A stretch of 64,000 nt of DNA, taken from assembly GCA_014896355.1 (NCBI GenBank), contig JADBKO010000004.1, positions 1-64,000 on the forward strand, in the 5' to 3' direction. A program made the position numbers and the translations under genes. Below are positions 50,513 through 59,892 of this stretch, one piece after another. Source of the stretch: Bacillota bacterium. GTDB lineage: Bacteria; Bacillota; UBA5301; Bu52. Below the pieces are notes generated by a model that made no database searches, was not told the DNA's origin, and worked only from the letters and a program-made list of their open reading frames with translations. Numbering within the stretch: the first letter of the stretch is position 1; each line of letters starts with the position of its first letter.

Positions 50513-51564
50513 GACGTTCCCTTCCTTTTGGTCCACTTCTGCCACAGCCAATCCCAGCTGAACTCCCGGCCGCCGAAAAGCCCCCGCCGGTAAAACAGCA
50601 TCACGGCAATGAGGAGGGCGGAGATGACCACCATGCGCATGCCGGAGATGCCGGGGATGTGGACGGGGCCCAGGTCCAAGGGGGACTCCACCACCCGCAG
50701 GAGCTCCTGCAGGACGGTGTAGATCACCGCCGTCACCACTGCCCCGGTGGTGGAACCCAGGCCGCCCAGGACGATGATGATAAGCAACGTGAAGGTCATG
50801 AAGAAGGTAAAGGCCGAGGGCGAGATGGTACTCACCAGAAACGCCAGCAGCCCCCCGGCGATGCCGCCGAAGAAGCCGGAGACCACCAGGGCCAGCATTT
50901 TGTGGCGGAATAAGGCCACGCCCATGGCCTCCGCTGCCACCTCGTCCTCACGGATGGCCTTCAAAGCCCTTCCGAAGCTGGAATTCACCAGGCTGGTGAC
51001 GGCCAGGACCGTCAAGACTGCGCAGCCCCAGGTGACCCAGAGAAGGTACGGCAGGTTCGGGATCCCTTTGATGCCTAACGGCCCGTTGGTCAGGGGAATG
51101 ATGTTGTTGGCCAAGACGAAAATGATCTCCCCGAAGCCGAAGGTGGCGATGGCCAGGTAGTCCCCGCGCAGACGCAGGGCCGGGATACCGATGAGGAAAG
51201 CCCCTAGGGCGGCGGCCGCCCCGCCGGCCAGAAGCGCCACCGGAAACAGCCAAAGGGGCAAAGAGTAGGCTCTCAGCGGCCACACCAGCGGCTGCAGAAA
51301 CCATACCGCCTGTTTTTGGGACACGGGCAGAATCAGGAGCGTGGTGACATAGGCCCCGATGGCCATGAAGCCGTTTGGGCCCAGGGAGAACTGGCCGGCC
51401 ACGCCGTTGATCAGGTTATAGCTCACAGCTGCCACGATGTAGATGGCGGCCGTGTTCAGAACCCGGCTGTAATACTCGTTCAGATGCCCGTTGGCCCAGC
51501 CGATGAGCAGAAACAGAAGGGCCAGGCCGGCCAGGGTCAAACCGGTCTTGTAGATGCTCTTCAC
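50482..51564 (-). CDS. livM: Branched-chain amino acid ABC transporter permease LivM
   Basis: 360 aa, about ten membrane helices. 'NLINGVAGQFSLGPNGFMAIGAYVTTLL' and 'ALKAIREDEVAAEAMGVALFRHKMLALVVSGFFGGIAGGLLA' (the EAA-like loop) are characteristic. GTG start 3 bp after livH. The C-terminal tail overlaps livG. Confidence 0.95.
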   Translation of the reverse strand: MKSIYKTGLTLAGLALLFLLIGWANGHLNEYYSRVLNTAAIYIVAAVSYNLINGVAGQFSLGPNGFMAIGAYVTTLLILPVSQKQAVWFLQPLVWPLRAYSLPLWLFPVALLAGGAAAALGAFLIGIPALRLRGDYLAIATFGFGEIIFVLANNIIPLTNGPLGIKGIPNLPYLLWVTWGCAVLTVLAVTSLVNSSFGRALKAIREDEVAAEAMGVALFRHKMLALVVSGFFGGIAGGLLAFLVSTISPSAFTFFMTFTLLIIIVLGGLGSTTGAVVTAVIYTVLQELLRVVESPLDLGPVHIPGISGMRMVVISALLIAVMLFYRRGLFGGREFSWDWLWQKWTKRKGTSWNQTAASRS

Positions 51565-51567
51565 GCT

Positions 51568-52461
51568 TCACACCTTCTCCTTCAGCGGTTCACCCAAAAG
51601 GCCTGTGGGCCGCAGGAGCAGGAACAGGATCAGGATGGAAAAGACGAATGCGTCGCGGTACCCGGACAGGGTGGGGAAAAAGGCCACGGTCAGCACTTCC
51701 ACCAGGCCGATGAGCACACCGCCGATCATGGCGCCGGTGGGATTGCCGATGCCCCCCACCACCGCCGCGGTAAACGCCTTCCAGCCCGGGTAGATGCCCA
51801 TGAGCGGGTTGATCTGCGGATACTTGAAGGACCAGAGGATGCCTCCTGCGGCGGCCAGGGCTGAGCCGATGGCAAAAGTAAAGGCGATGATCCGATCCAC
51901 GTCAGCCCCCATGAGCCGGGTGGCCTCGATATCCCTTGATACGGCCCGCATGGCCATGCCGGCCTTGGTCCGGTAAATCACCCACAGCAGTAGAAGCAGA
52001 AAAGCCAAGGAAATGAGGGGAACCCAGATGCTGACGCCACCCACCTGAGCGCCGAGAATCCGCACCGGGCTGGCCATCATGCCTGGCACAGGAAAGCCCT
52101 TCTGGCGCGCACCTACTGTGACCAAGCCCAGGTTTTCCAGGAGGAAGGAGACCCCCACCGCGGTGATGAGGAGCGAAATCCGTGGCTCGTTGCGCAGCGG
52201 GCGGTAGGCCACCCGGTCAATGAGCACGCCTACGCCTGCGGTGAGCAGAAGGGTCAACGGCAGCGAAAGCCACCAGGGCAGATAAAAGACCCCCACCAGA
52301 TAAAAGGCGATGTAGGCTCCGACCATGAAAATATCCCCGTGGGCGAAATTGATCAGCCTCAAGATGCCATAAACCATGGTGTACCCGATGGCGACCAGTG
52401 CATAAAGGCTCCCCAAGGACAGCCCGTTCAAAAGCTGCTGAATGAACTCTTGCAGACTCAT
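51568..52461 (-). CDS. livH: Branched-chain amino acid ABC transporter permease LivH
   Basis: 297 aa, eight or so membrane helices: 'LQQLLNGLSLGSLYALVAIGYTMVYGILRLINFAHGD'-type N-terminus, 'MAMRAVSRDIEATRLMGADVDRIIAFTFAIGSALAAAGG' loop and 'GWKAFTAAVVGGIGNPTGAMIGGVLIGLVE'. ATG 52461; ORF extension to 52623 is not coding. The 131-bp gap to livK contains a CCCGGGCTGC/GCAGCCCGGG hairpin (~52520-52552). Confidence 0.95.
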   Translation of the reverse strand: MSLQEFIQQLLNGLSLGSLYALVAIGYTMVYGILRLINFAHGDIFMVGAYIAFYLVGVFYLPWWLSLPLTLLLTAGVGVLIDRVAYRPLRNEPRISLLITAVGVSFLLENLGLVTVGARQKGFPVPGMMASPVRILGAQVGGVSIWVPLISLAFLLLLLWVIYRTKAGMAMRAVSRDIEATRLMGADVDRIIAFTFAIGSALAAAGGILWSFKYPQINPLMGIYPGWKAFTAAVVGGIGNPTGAMIGGVLIGLVEVLTVAFFPTLSGYRDAFVFSILILFLLLRPTGLLGEPLKEKV

Positions 52462-52592
52462 GGGTCCTGCCTCCTGACCTTCGAGGGTCCCAGACGGCCC
52501 TGCAGTGCCGCCACATCCAGCCCGGGCTGCGGGGCCGCCCCCGCAGCCCGGGCCTGCGCCTCCCTGCCTGACGAGGTGGAAAACGCTGCGGG

Positions 52593-53720
52593 CTAGGGAT
52601 TCACAGTGGCCAGGTAATCCCACTGCCCGTTGTGAGCCTTGCGAATCACGGCTGCTTTGACGGCATCGCCATTGTGGATGGTGACGAAACCGGTGACCAC
52701 CGGCAGGTCTTTGGTCTCCTCCATGGCTTGCCGGATCTTCACGGGGTCAGTGGAACCTGCGCGCTTGATCGCATCCATGATGATGAGCATCGAGTCTGCA
52801 GCCAGGGCGCCGAAGGCATTGGGGTCCTTGTGATACTTTTTCCTGTAGGCTGCCACGTACTGCTTGCTCAGTTGGCTGGTGGCTGCTTTTTCGTGCCAGA
52901 AGGCGGTGTTCATGAGGCCTTCCACGGCCTGGCCGCCGATCTTGAACAGCTCCGGCGCATCGGCGCCGTCCCCGGAGAGCATGGGGACGTTTAAGCCCAA
53001 CTGGCGAGCCTGGATGGCAGCCAGGGCGTCCTCGGTGTAATAGTTCGGGATGTACAGCACATCGGGATTGGCGTTCTTGATGGCGGTGAGCTGGGCGCTG
53101 AAATCCTGGTCGCCGGCCTTGATATACTGCACCGACACCACCTGGCCGCCGAAGCTCTTAAATTCCTTAATGAAGAAATTGCCCAGGGCCACGCAGTAGT
53201 CGTTGGCGATATCCGAGAGTACGGCCGCACGCCGGGCTTTCAGGTTCTGATAGGCGAACTTGGCAGCCACCGTAGCCTGGAAGGGATCAATGAAGCAGGC
53301 CCGGAACACATACTTCTTGTCCTGGGTCGTCAGGGGATTGGTGGTGCTGGGGCCGATGATGGGCACATGGTAACGCTCGGCAATGGGCCCCGCGGCCAAC
53401 ATGCTGCCGGAGATCATGGGGCCGATGATGGCCACCACCTTGGACTGCTCGATCAGGCGGCTGGTGGCATTGGCAGCTTCCACTTTATCGGACTTGTTGT
53501 CCACCAAAACCAGTTCGATGGGACGGCCCAATACCTTGAAGGGGACGATCTCCTTGAGGGTCTGGATGCCCTCGTATCCCATTTGTCCGTAGGCAGCCAC
53601 CGCACCTGTCATTTCCAGATTGAGGCCGATGCGGATGGGTTCCGGCGCCGCCTGGACGGCACCTGTCAAGAGGGCAACCAGAAGCAGCACAGCAGACAAG
53701 ACGATACTAAAACGTTTCAC
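52593..53720 (-). CDS. livK: Branched-chain amino acid-binding protein LivK
   Basis: 375 aa from GTG 53720, which has AAGGAGG at 9 nt; the ORF-track TTG at 53729 abuts that site. Signal peptide 'FSIVLSAVLLLVALLTGAVQAAPEP' with AxA-type cleavage and no lipobox, so retention at the membrane is unclear. The type I fold shows 'IRIGLNLEMTGAVAAYGQMGYEGIQTL', 'VVAIIGPMISGSMLAAGPIAE' and 'VLYIPNYYTEDALAAIQARQLGLNVPMLSGDGADAPEL'. Heads the liv operon. Confidence 0.93.
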   Translation of the reverse strand: MKRFSIVLSAVLLLVALLTGAVQAAPEPIRIGLNLEMTGAVAAYGQMGYEGIQTLKEIVPFKVLGRPIELVLVDNKSDKVEAANATSRLIEQSKVVAIIGPMISGSMLAAGPIAERYHVPIIGPSTTNPLTTQDKKYVFRACFIDPFQATVAAKFAYQNLKARRAAVLSDIANDYCVALGNFFIKEFKSFGGQVVSVQYIKAGDQDFSAQLTAIKNANPDVLYIPNYYTEDALAAIQARQLGLNVPMLSGDGADAPELFKIGGQAVEGLMNTAFWHEKAATSQLSKQYVAAYRKKYHKDPNAFGALAADSMLIIMDAIKRAGSTDPVKIRQAMEETKDLPVVTGFVTIHNGDAVKAAVIRKAHNGQWDYLATVNP

Positions 53721-54145
53721 TCCTGCCAACCTCCTTAATACTCGACTACACTCTTCTCTTCGCCTGATTCCTTGCTACCCCGTTCATGGTTTCCCTGCGC
53801 AGAAGTGAGCTCCAGGCCTGTTTTCTTTTCACGAGTGGGCCTAAAAAACACACCTCCTTGCCAGCGTCCCGCCGCATCCCGGGGTGTCCCGGCGTCCGCC
53901 CGTGCTTCAGCGGGGAATTCCGGCGCCTGACAGACTACGTACCGCATGCTCCCGGCCTGCTTTTTCGTCCTGCGTTCTGCTCAGCGGACCGGTACCCATG
54001 ATCAGCGGAACGGCGTACAGAATAACATCAAGATACGCCACGACTCCCCGGATTCCTGCTGACTCATCCGGCGGGGGGTTCGTCCTCCCCTGGGCGGTTT
54101 TCCGCCCTGAACCCAGGGAGCGGGTTCAGGGCGTGGCCCACGTCC
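53721..54145 (-). other. 425-bp gene-free region between hutH and livK
   Basis: Contains the hutH 3' hairpins (54101-54143). In the livK leader a second AAGGAGG (~53852-53858) is followed by a short in-frame stretch with no convincing start. A 70-codon minus ORF (53735-53947) has no recognisable domain and codon use unlike the neighbours. I found no good promoter for livK, although one must exist here. Confidence 0.5.
54113..54143 (-). terminator. Perfect 12-bp hairpin after hutH
   Basis: CGCCCTGAACCC/GGGTTCAGGGCG with a 7-nt loop, 2 nt past the hutH stop, followed by GAAAACCGCCC, which itself forms a second GGGCGG/CCGCCC hairpin. No U-tract; a U-less terminator or 3' stabiliser. Confidence 0.6.
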
Positions 54146-55708
54146 CTACCCCAGTGGGCCTGCGGCTTTTTGCACGGCGGCCAACAGCCGCCCGGAGCGG
54201 ATGAGCCCGCGAGCCCGCTCCACCCAGGGCGCCAACACCTGGTCTTCCTCCAGATGGGGAATCTCAGCGCGCAGGCATTCCCAGGCGGCCCGGGTTCCCA
54301 GCCCGGGCCGGCGCGGAGCCAGAAAATCCAGAGCCTGGGCTGCCGCAATCAACTCAATGGCCAGCACCGCCTCCACATTCCCGGCGATGGCCGCAGCCTT
54401 GCGGGCCGAGATGTTGCCCATGCTCACGTGGTCCTCCTGGCCGGCGGAGGTGGGGATGGAATCCACCACCGCGGGATGGGCCAGAACCTTGTTCTCCGAA
54501 ACCAAGGCCGCTGCCGTATACTGGCTGATCATCAGGCCGGAATGAAGCCCTCCGTGGGGCGAAAGAAAAGCCGGGAGCCCGCTGAGAGCCGGGTTCAACA
54601 GCCGTTCCAGCCTGCGCTCCGAGATGTCGGCCAGTTCCGCCAGGGCCATCCCCAGATACTCGAGGGCCAAAGCCACGGGCTGTCCGTGGAAATTGCCGCC
54701 GGAAAGGGCTTCTCCATTGTCCACAAACAGCAGCGGGTTGTCCGTGGCGGCGTTGATTTCCCGCTCCAGCACCTGACGCACGTGCTGGAGGGCATCGCGG
54801 GAAGCGCCATGCACCTGGGGTACGCACCGCAAGGAATAGGCATCCTGTACGCGGGAACAGAAGCGGTGGGAAGCGATGATCTGGCTTTCTGCACAGATGC
54901 GGCGCACGTTTGCGGCCACCTGGGCCTGTCCTGGATGAGGGCGCACTTCCATGAGCCGTGGGGAGAACGCGCTCAAGGTCCCCCGCAGAGCTTCCAGGCT
55001 CATGGCCGCCGCTACGTCCGCTACCTGCGCCAAGCGCCCGCCGTCCAGCGCCACCAGGCATCCGATGGCCGTCATGGCCTGGGTCCCGTTGATGAGCGCC
55101 AAGCCCTCTTTGGCTTCCAACTCCAGCGGCTCCAGGCCCGCCAGGGCCAGGGCTTCCCTCCCCGGGAGGCGCCGGCCCTGGAAGAATGCCTCCCCCTCCC
55201 CCTGGCACACCAGAGCCAGGTGTGCCAGGGGAACCAAATCGCCGCTGGCCCCCACGGAGCCCTGGGAAGGCACCACAGGCTGGACCCCCCGGTTCAGCAT
55301 CTCCGTCAAAAGGTGGCACAGCCGGGGCCGGACACCGGAATAGCCCTTCATGAGGGCATTCAGGCGCAGGAGCAGCATGGCCCGGACCACCTCTTCGCCC
55401 AATTCGGGGCCTACGCCGCAAGCATGGCTGCGCAGCAGATTGCGTTGCAACGCCCGGACTTGCTCCGGAGGAATCACCACCTCGGAAAATTTGCCGAAAC
55501 CGGTGGTGACGCCGTACACCACCCGGCCCTCCTGCACCAACTGCTCCACAAAGGACCGCGCGCGCTCCACCCGCAATAAAGCGGTGGCGTCCAGCATCAC
55601 CGGGTGATGCCGTCGCGCCACCGCTTCCACGTCCTCCAGGGTCAGAGTGCAGCCGTCGACCAGCACGGGCTGGGGATCCACCGCTTCCACGCCTCCCACC
55701 TGCCTCAC
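54146..55708 (-). CDS. hutH: Histidine ammonia-lyase
   Basis: 520 aa. Deaminates histidine to urocanate. The Ala-Ser-Gly of the MIO prosthetic group is in 'GSVGASGDLVPLAHLAL'. 'VYGVTTGFGKFSEV', 'NLLRSHACGVG' and 'QDAYSLRCVPQVHG' are typical of histidine rather than aromatic lyases. The start is uncertain: GTG 55708, or a GTG ~27 bp later that fits GGGAGG better. It lies 26 bp after ftsH and may be in that transcript. No hutU, hutI or hutG is nearby, so the rest of the pathway is elsewhere or absent. Confidence 0.93.
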   Translation of the reverse strand: MRQVGGVEAVDPQPVLVDGCTLTLEDVEAVARRHHPVMLDATALLRVERARSFVEQLVQEGRVVYGVTTGFGKFSEVVIPPEQVRALQRNLLRSHACGVGPELGEEVVRAMLLLRLNALMKGYSGVRPRLCHLLTEMLNRGVQPVVPSQGSVGASGDLVPLAHLALVCQGEGEAFFQGRRLPGREALALAGLEPLELEAKEGLALINGTQAMTAIGCLVALDGGRLAQVADVAAAMSLEALRGTLSAFSPRLMEVRPHPGQAQVAANVRRICAESQIIASHRFCSRVQDAYSLRCVPQVHGASRDALQHVRQVLEREINAATDNPLLFVDNGEALSGGNFHGQPVALALEYLGMALAELADISERRLERLLNPALSGLPAFLSPHGGLHSGLMISQYTAAALVSENKVLAHPAVVDSIPTSAGQEDHVSMGNISARKAAAIAGNVEAVLAIELIAAAQALDFLAPRRPGLGTRAAWECLRAEIPHLEEDQVLAPWVERARGLIRSGRLLAAVQKAAGPLG

Positions 55709-55733
55709 AAGCCCACACGCCCGGCCTGCGCCG

Positions 55734-57692
55734 CTATCCGGGCTCGGGCGCGTAGCCCGGTGCCGGACCCGATTTGGGCAGCGCCGGCCCCCGCCGATCC
55801 CCTGTGTCGGGCCGGGTTGCCGCCGCGGCCGGCTTTGCCTCGCCGGCCTCCTCCGCTGTCTCCTCGCGGGACGGACCGGGTTCCATCACTTGTGGCCTGG
55901 GGCCCATCAAAGCCCGGAACTCTTCGCCCGTCAGGGTCTCCTGCTCCTTGAGGGCCTCCACCACCCGTTTCAGCTCTTCCTGATGCTCGAACAGGATCTC
56001 CTTGGCCCGGTGGTAGGCCCGGTCGATGAAGGCCCGGGCTTCCCGGTCAATGGCTGCAGCCACCTCTTCGGAGTAGTTGCGGTCGCGGGTGATATCCCGG
56101 CCCAGGAAGACCTGCTCCTCATGGCCGTGTCCAAAAGTCATGGGACCCAGCCGCTCGCTCATACCGTATTCGGTGATCATCTTGCGCACCATGCGGGTGG
56201 CCTGCTCCAGGTCATTTTGCGCGCCGGTGCTGATCTCTCCAAAGGTGATCTCTTCTGCAGCCCGGCCGCCCAACGCGAACGACAGATACTCCATGAGCTC
56301 CGTCTTGGTAGTCAGGTGCTTATCCTCCACGGGCACGACCATGGTATAGCCACCGGCCATACCCCTGGGAATGATGGTCACCTTGTGCACGGGATCGATA
56401 TGGGGCGAATAGTGGGCCACCACCGCATGCCCTGCTTCGTGGTAAGCAAAGACCTCTTTTTCTCTGGGGCTGATGACCCGCTTCTTGCGCTCGGGGCCCA
56501 TCATGACCCGGTCGATGGCCTCTTCGCACTCCTGCATGGAAATGCGCTTCTTGGAACGACGAGCGGCTAGAATGGCCGCCTCGTTCATGAGGTTCTCCAA
56601 ATCCGCTCCAGTGAAGCCCGGCGTACGGCGGGCCAGGACCTTGAGATCCACGTCCTCTGCCAACGGCTTGCCGCGGGCGTGGATTTTCAGGATCTCCTCC
56701 CGGCCGTTCACGTCCGGACGGTCCACCACCACCTGGCGGTCAAAGCGTCCGGGCCGCAAGAGCGCCGGATCCAGCACGTCCGGCCGGTTGGTGGCGGCCA
56801 GGATGATGATGCCGGCATTGGGCTCGAAGCCATCCATCTCCACCAGCAGCTGGTTCAGGGTCTGCTCCCGTTCATCATGTCCGCCGCCTAATCCAGCGCC
56901 CCGCTGCCGTCCCACCGCGTCGATTTCATCAATGAATACGATGCAGGGTGCGTGCTTCTTGGCAGTATCGAACAGGTCCCGGACCCTGGCTGCACCGACG
57001 CCCACGAACATTTCCACGAAATCGGAGCCGCTGATGCTGAAAAAGGGCACCCCTGCCTCGCCGGCGATGGCCCGGGCCAACAGTGTCTTGCCGGTTCCGG
57101 GAGGTCCCACCAAAAGGACGCCCTTGGGGATCTTGGCGCCCAGCTCCGCAAACCGTTTCGGGTGCTTCAGGAAATCTACAACCTCCGCCAGCTCCTGCTT
57201 GGCCTCGTCCACGCCAGCCACGTCGTTGAAGGTGACCCGCGGTTTGTCCTCTGCGTGCAGCTTGGCTCTGCTCTTGCCGAAAGACATGGCCCGGTTGCCG
57301 CCGCCCTGCATCTGGTTGAGAAAGAACAGCCACAACCCCACAAACGCCACCAACAAGATGAGGTTGGGCAGGAACGACATCCACCAAGAAGGCTGAGGCG
57401 GCCGTTGCGCCGAGATCAGGACCCCGTGGGCCTGAAGCTGCTTGGTCAGCTGTTCATCCACGCCAGGCGGCAGGATGACGGTGAAATGTGTGCCATCCTT
57501 GAGCACACCATCCAACGTCTCTGCACCGATAAAGACCACGCGATCCACCTTGCCCTGGTCCACAGAGCGGGTGAAGGCGCTGTAATCTAGGGGCTTAGGC
57601 GGCTCGGTCTGTTGAAACAGACCGCTGACCACCATGATGACCACGACGGCCAGGAGGATGTAAAGGCTTATGCCGCGCAGAAATCTGTTCAA
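55734..57692 (-). CDS. ftsH: ATP-dependent zinc metalloprotease FtsH
   Basis: 652 aa from TTG 57692 (GGGGAGGA upstream). Two transmembrane helices ('[19 protein letters not shown]' and '[19 protein letters not shown]') flank an extracytoplasmic domain. The AAA module has Walker A '[17 protein letters not shown]', Walker B '[12 protein letters not shown]', pore '[13 protein letters not shown]' and SRH '[21 protein letters not shown]'. The protease zinc site is 'HEAGHAVV' with a distal Glu/Asp. Pro/Ala-rich tail. Own promoter at 57747-57775. Degrades misfolded membrane proteins and regulators, and in Bacillus is needed for sporulation. Confidence 0.97.
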   Translation of the reverse strand: MNRFLRGISLYILLAVVVIMVVSGLFQQTEPPKPLDYSAFTRSVDQGKVDRVVFIGAETLDGVLKDGTHFTVILPPGVDEQLTKQLQAHGVLISAQRPPQPSWWMSFLPNLILLVAFVGLWLFFLNQMQGGGNRAMSFGKSRAKLHAEDKPRVTFNDVAGVDEAKQELAEVVDFLKHPKRFAELGAKIPKGVLLVGPPGTGKTLLARAIAGEAGVPFFSISGSDFVEMFVGVGAARVRDLFDTAKKHAPCIVFIDEIDAVGRQRGAGLGGGHDEREQTLNQLLVEMDGFEPNAGIIILAATNRPDVLDPALLRPGRFDRQVVVDRPDVNGREEILKIHARGKPLAEDVDLKVLARRTPGFTGADLENLMNEAAILAARRSKKRISMQECEEAIDRVMMGPERKKRVISPREKEVFAYHEAGHAVVAHYSPHIDPVHKVTIIPRGMAGGYTMVVPVEDKHLTTKTELMEYLSFALGGRAAEEITFGEISTGAQNDLEQATRMVRKMITEYGMSERLGPMTFGHGHEEQVFLGRDITRDRNYSEEVAAAIDREARAFIDRAYHRAKEILFEHQEELKRVVEALKEQETLTGEEFRALMGPRPQVMEPGPSREETAEEAGEAKPAAAATRPDTGDRRGPALPKSGPAPGYAPEPG

Positions 57693-57746
57693 CCATAGTC
57701 CTCCCCTCGCGCCAGCGAGAACCAATCCTAAACCATTCAGATTTTC

Positions 57747-57775
57747 ATTATAACATATGGATATTTCCAGGGCAA
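57747..57775 (-). promoter_or_regulatory. Promoter of ftsH
   Basis: TTGCCC (57775-57770), 17-bp spacer, TATAAT (57752-57747), 55 bp before the ftsH start, in an A/T-rich patch after tilS. Confidence 0.82.
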
Positions 57776-57832
57776 CGCAACGCGGCGGCGGCCAAGATCC
57801 GTGCCACCCAGCTCGGATCTGTGCCATCTAGC

Positions 57833-59371
57833 TTAACGTCCACCATCTGCCGAAGGTTCCGCCGGCACATCGTCCCCCCACTGCAACTCCAGCAGGCAGC
57901 GGGTCCCGGCTTGCACGGCGAAACGCTGGTCCAGGCGCAAATTGACGACCCACACGATGTCCCCTGCCTCTGTGGTGACCACCCAGGTGTGCCAGCGGCG
58001 CTCCCGAGGAACTTTGGCATCCACGAAGAAATCGTGCAGTTTCTTACGGCCTCCGGCTCCCAGCGGGAAAAAGGCGTCGCCGGGCCGGACCAGGCGCACC
58101 CGCAGCAACCCCAAAGGCACCTGCTGCCCGGGTGGCCCCGGCCGGTCACCGTGTTCCCAGCCCAGGACGCCCGAGCCCAGAACGGCCGCTGCATCCAGAT
58201 AGACCCGCCAGGGGGCACTGGCTTGGCCCGGGTCGAACCCCGCGGGCCGCACAGCCAGCCGGGCGCACAATACCCGCCTTTGTCCACCGGCCGGCACAAA
58301 GACCTGCCCGGGGACCGGCAAAACCTGTTCCAGTCCATCCTCTTCCCGGTTTGCGGCTCCGGGTCCCGAAAGCTCCTCCCGGCCCGGGCCGGCTCCGGCG
58401 CCCAGGTGGAGTTCCACCGCCCCGCCCTGGCGCCGCACCCAACCAGCGCCGGGCAACCCCCGGCCCTGGGTTTCCTGCCCCTCCCACAGGCGGCGCACCG
58501 CCTCCACGTGGGGAAACTCCAAAACAGGCGCACCGCCCAACCGGTGCCAGAGCCAGCGCACTGCCCGGCGGCGCAAAGCCAGAGGCCACTCCGCCGGCAC
58601 AGGGCAGGGTAGGCGGGCACCGGCCCCCGGCTTCAGGTACATGCCGGGGCTGCGCAGAGCATTCTGGAGCCAAGCCTCCAGTGTCTCGCCTGCCAGCTGG
58701 TCCAACCAGCGCTCCTCGGCCTGCAGGATCTCCGCCGTCTCCGTCAGATGGCGCTCTACTTCCGGCTGCAGGCTCCGCAGCCGGGGCAGGACCTCTAGCC
58801 GGATGCGGTTGCGCTGAAAGCGGACGTCTGCGTTGCTGGCATCTGTGCGCCAGGGCAGCTTCCAATGGCGGGCATAGGCCAGGATCTCGGCCCGCCATAC
58901 AGACAAAAGGGGCCTGGCCAAGTTGCCGCGCCGGGCCGCCATCCCGCCCAGGCCCCGCGGCCCGGCGCCGCGGATCAGGTTCAGAAGGACGGTTTCCGCC
59001 TGGTCGTTGGCCGTGTGCCCCAACACGATCCGGGCTGCCCCGTAAAGGGCCGCCATACGCCGCAAAAAAGCGTAGCGGGCCTGGCGCGCCGCCTCCTCCA
59101 GGGACCTGCCTTCCCTACGGGCCAGGGCTGGGACATCCGTCGTTCCCACGGCATAGGGAATCCCCAGCTGCCCGGCAAAGCTCGCCACGAAAGCGGCGTC
59201 CTGCCAGGCCTCGGCCCCCCGGATCCCGTGGTTCAGATGGGCCGCCACCAGCCGCCAGCGGTGCCGGGACGCCAGGCGCCACAGCACATGCAACAAGACC
59301 GTAGAATCCGGACCGCCCGACACTGCCACCACCAGCGTGACACCCTGAGGCAAGAACTCCGGGTCTTCCAA
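57833..59371 (-). CDS. tilS: tRNA(Ile)-lysidine synthase
   Basis: 512 aa. Converts C34 of tRNA-Ile(CAU) to lysidine. The PP-loop 'VVAVSGGPDSTVLLHVLW' (SGGPDS at ~18-23), 'AAHLNHGIRGAEA', 'LGHTANDQAETVLLNLIRGAG' and the C-terminal TilS domain ('VRLVRPGDAFFPLGAGGRKKLHDFFVDAKVPRERR') are present. TTG start at 59371, with an upstream site that is weak. In Bacillus the order is spoIIE-yabS-yabT-tilS-hprT-ftsH; here yabT and hprT are missing. Confidence 0.93.
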   Translation of the reverse strand: MEDPEFLPQGVTLVVAVSGGPDSTVLLHVLWRLASRHRWRLVAAHLNHGIRGAEAWQDAAFVASFAGQLGIPYAVGTTDVPALARREGRSLEEAARQARYAFLRRMAALYGAARIVLGHTANDQAETVLLNLIRGAGPRGLGGMAARRGNLARPLLSVWRAEILAYARHWKLPWRTDASNADVRFQRNRIRLEVLPRLRSLQPEVERHLTETAEILQAEERWLDQLAGETLEAWLQNALRSPGMYLKPGAGARLPCPVPAEWPLALRRRAVRWLWHRLGGAPVLEFPHVEAVRRLWEGQETQGRGLPGAGWVRRQGGAVELHLGAGAGPGREELSGPGAANREEDGLEQVLPVPGQVFVPAGGQRRVLCARLAVRPAGFDPGQASAPWRVYLDAAAVLGSGVLGWEHGDRPGPPGQQVPLGLLRVRLVRPGDAFFPLGAGGRKKLHDFFVDAKVPRERRWHTWVVTTEAGDIVWVVNLRLDQRFAVQAGTRCLLELQWGDDVPAEPSADGGR

Positions 59372-59495
59372 GGCCTGTAAAACCGCCTGCCACAGGCGGT
59401 CCGGTCCGGAGGCGTCCTTTGGCCCGCTGCCTGTTCTTCCTGCTCCTTCCCGTCCCGTGCCCGCTTCCCTTCCCTTTCTGCGGGCCCGGCTATTC

Positions 59496-59774
59496 TCAGC
59501 CGATCCAGCCTAGCCAGACCCCGAGGCTCGCCAGGAAACAAAGAAAACCCGCCACGGCGTACCAGGGCGCCCACCGCTCCCATGTTTCCGCCCGCCTGGG
59601 ACGCTTTCCCGCCCGCAACGGCCTGGCAACTCTCCCCGGTATCACCGCACGGTTCGATTCTTCCTGCCAAGCCCTGGCTCCTGCTTCCCCGCGCTTCCAG
59701 ACGCAGCGGATAATCTCGATCCGGGTGACGCCGGCTCCGTACTCCGGCCATCTTCCCTCAAGATTCCTGTCCAT
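59496..59774 (-). CDS. Possible small single-pass membrane protein
   Basis: 92 aa from ATG 59774, preceded by GGAGGAGG (~12 nt). A basic N-terminal region is followed by a C-terminal hydrophobic helix ('WAPWYAVAGFLCFLASLGVWLGWIG'). Lies between spoIIE and tilS on the same strand, where Bacillus has yabS/yabT; no similarity to either is apparent. The long ORF to 60005 runs through the spoIIE terminator and is not credible. No family recognised; could be spurious. Confidence 0.45.
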   Translation of the reverse strand: MDRNLEGRWPEYGAGVTRIEIIRCVWKRGEAGARAWQEESNRAVIPGRVARPLRAGKRPRRAETWERWAPWYAVAGFLCFLASLGVWLGWIG

Positions 59775-59832
59775 CTTTGGGTCCGCTCCTCCTCCGTCGG
59801 GCCGCATGCCTGTCCAACGGCTAACATGGCCA

Positions 59833-59868
59833 AAAACAAAACCCGGTATGTGCGTTTCACATACCGGG
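59833..59868 (-). terminator. Intrinsic terminator of spoIIE
   Basis: Minus-strand stem CCCGGTATGTG/CACATACCGGG (11 bp), 5-nt loop, followed by TTTTGTTTTTGG. A classic Rho-independent terminator 25 bp after the spoIIE stop, so the downstream genes need their own promoter. Confidence 0.93.
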
Positions 59869-59892
59869 CCTTGGCCATCATGCGGAACGACC

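Noticed and set aside
53735-53947. 70-aa minus ORF upstream of livK
   Set aside because: No domain, poor start context, and amino-acid make-up unlike real neighbours; probably leader DNA.
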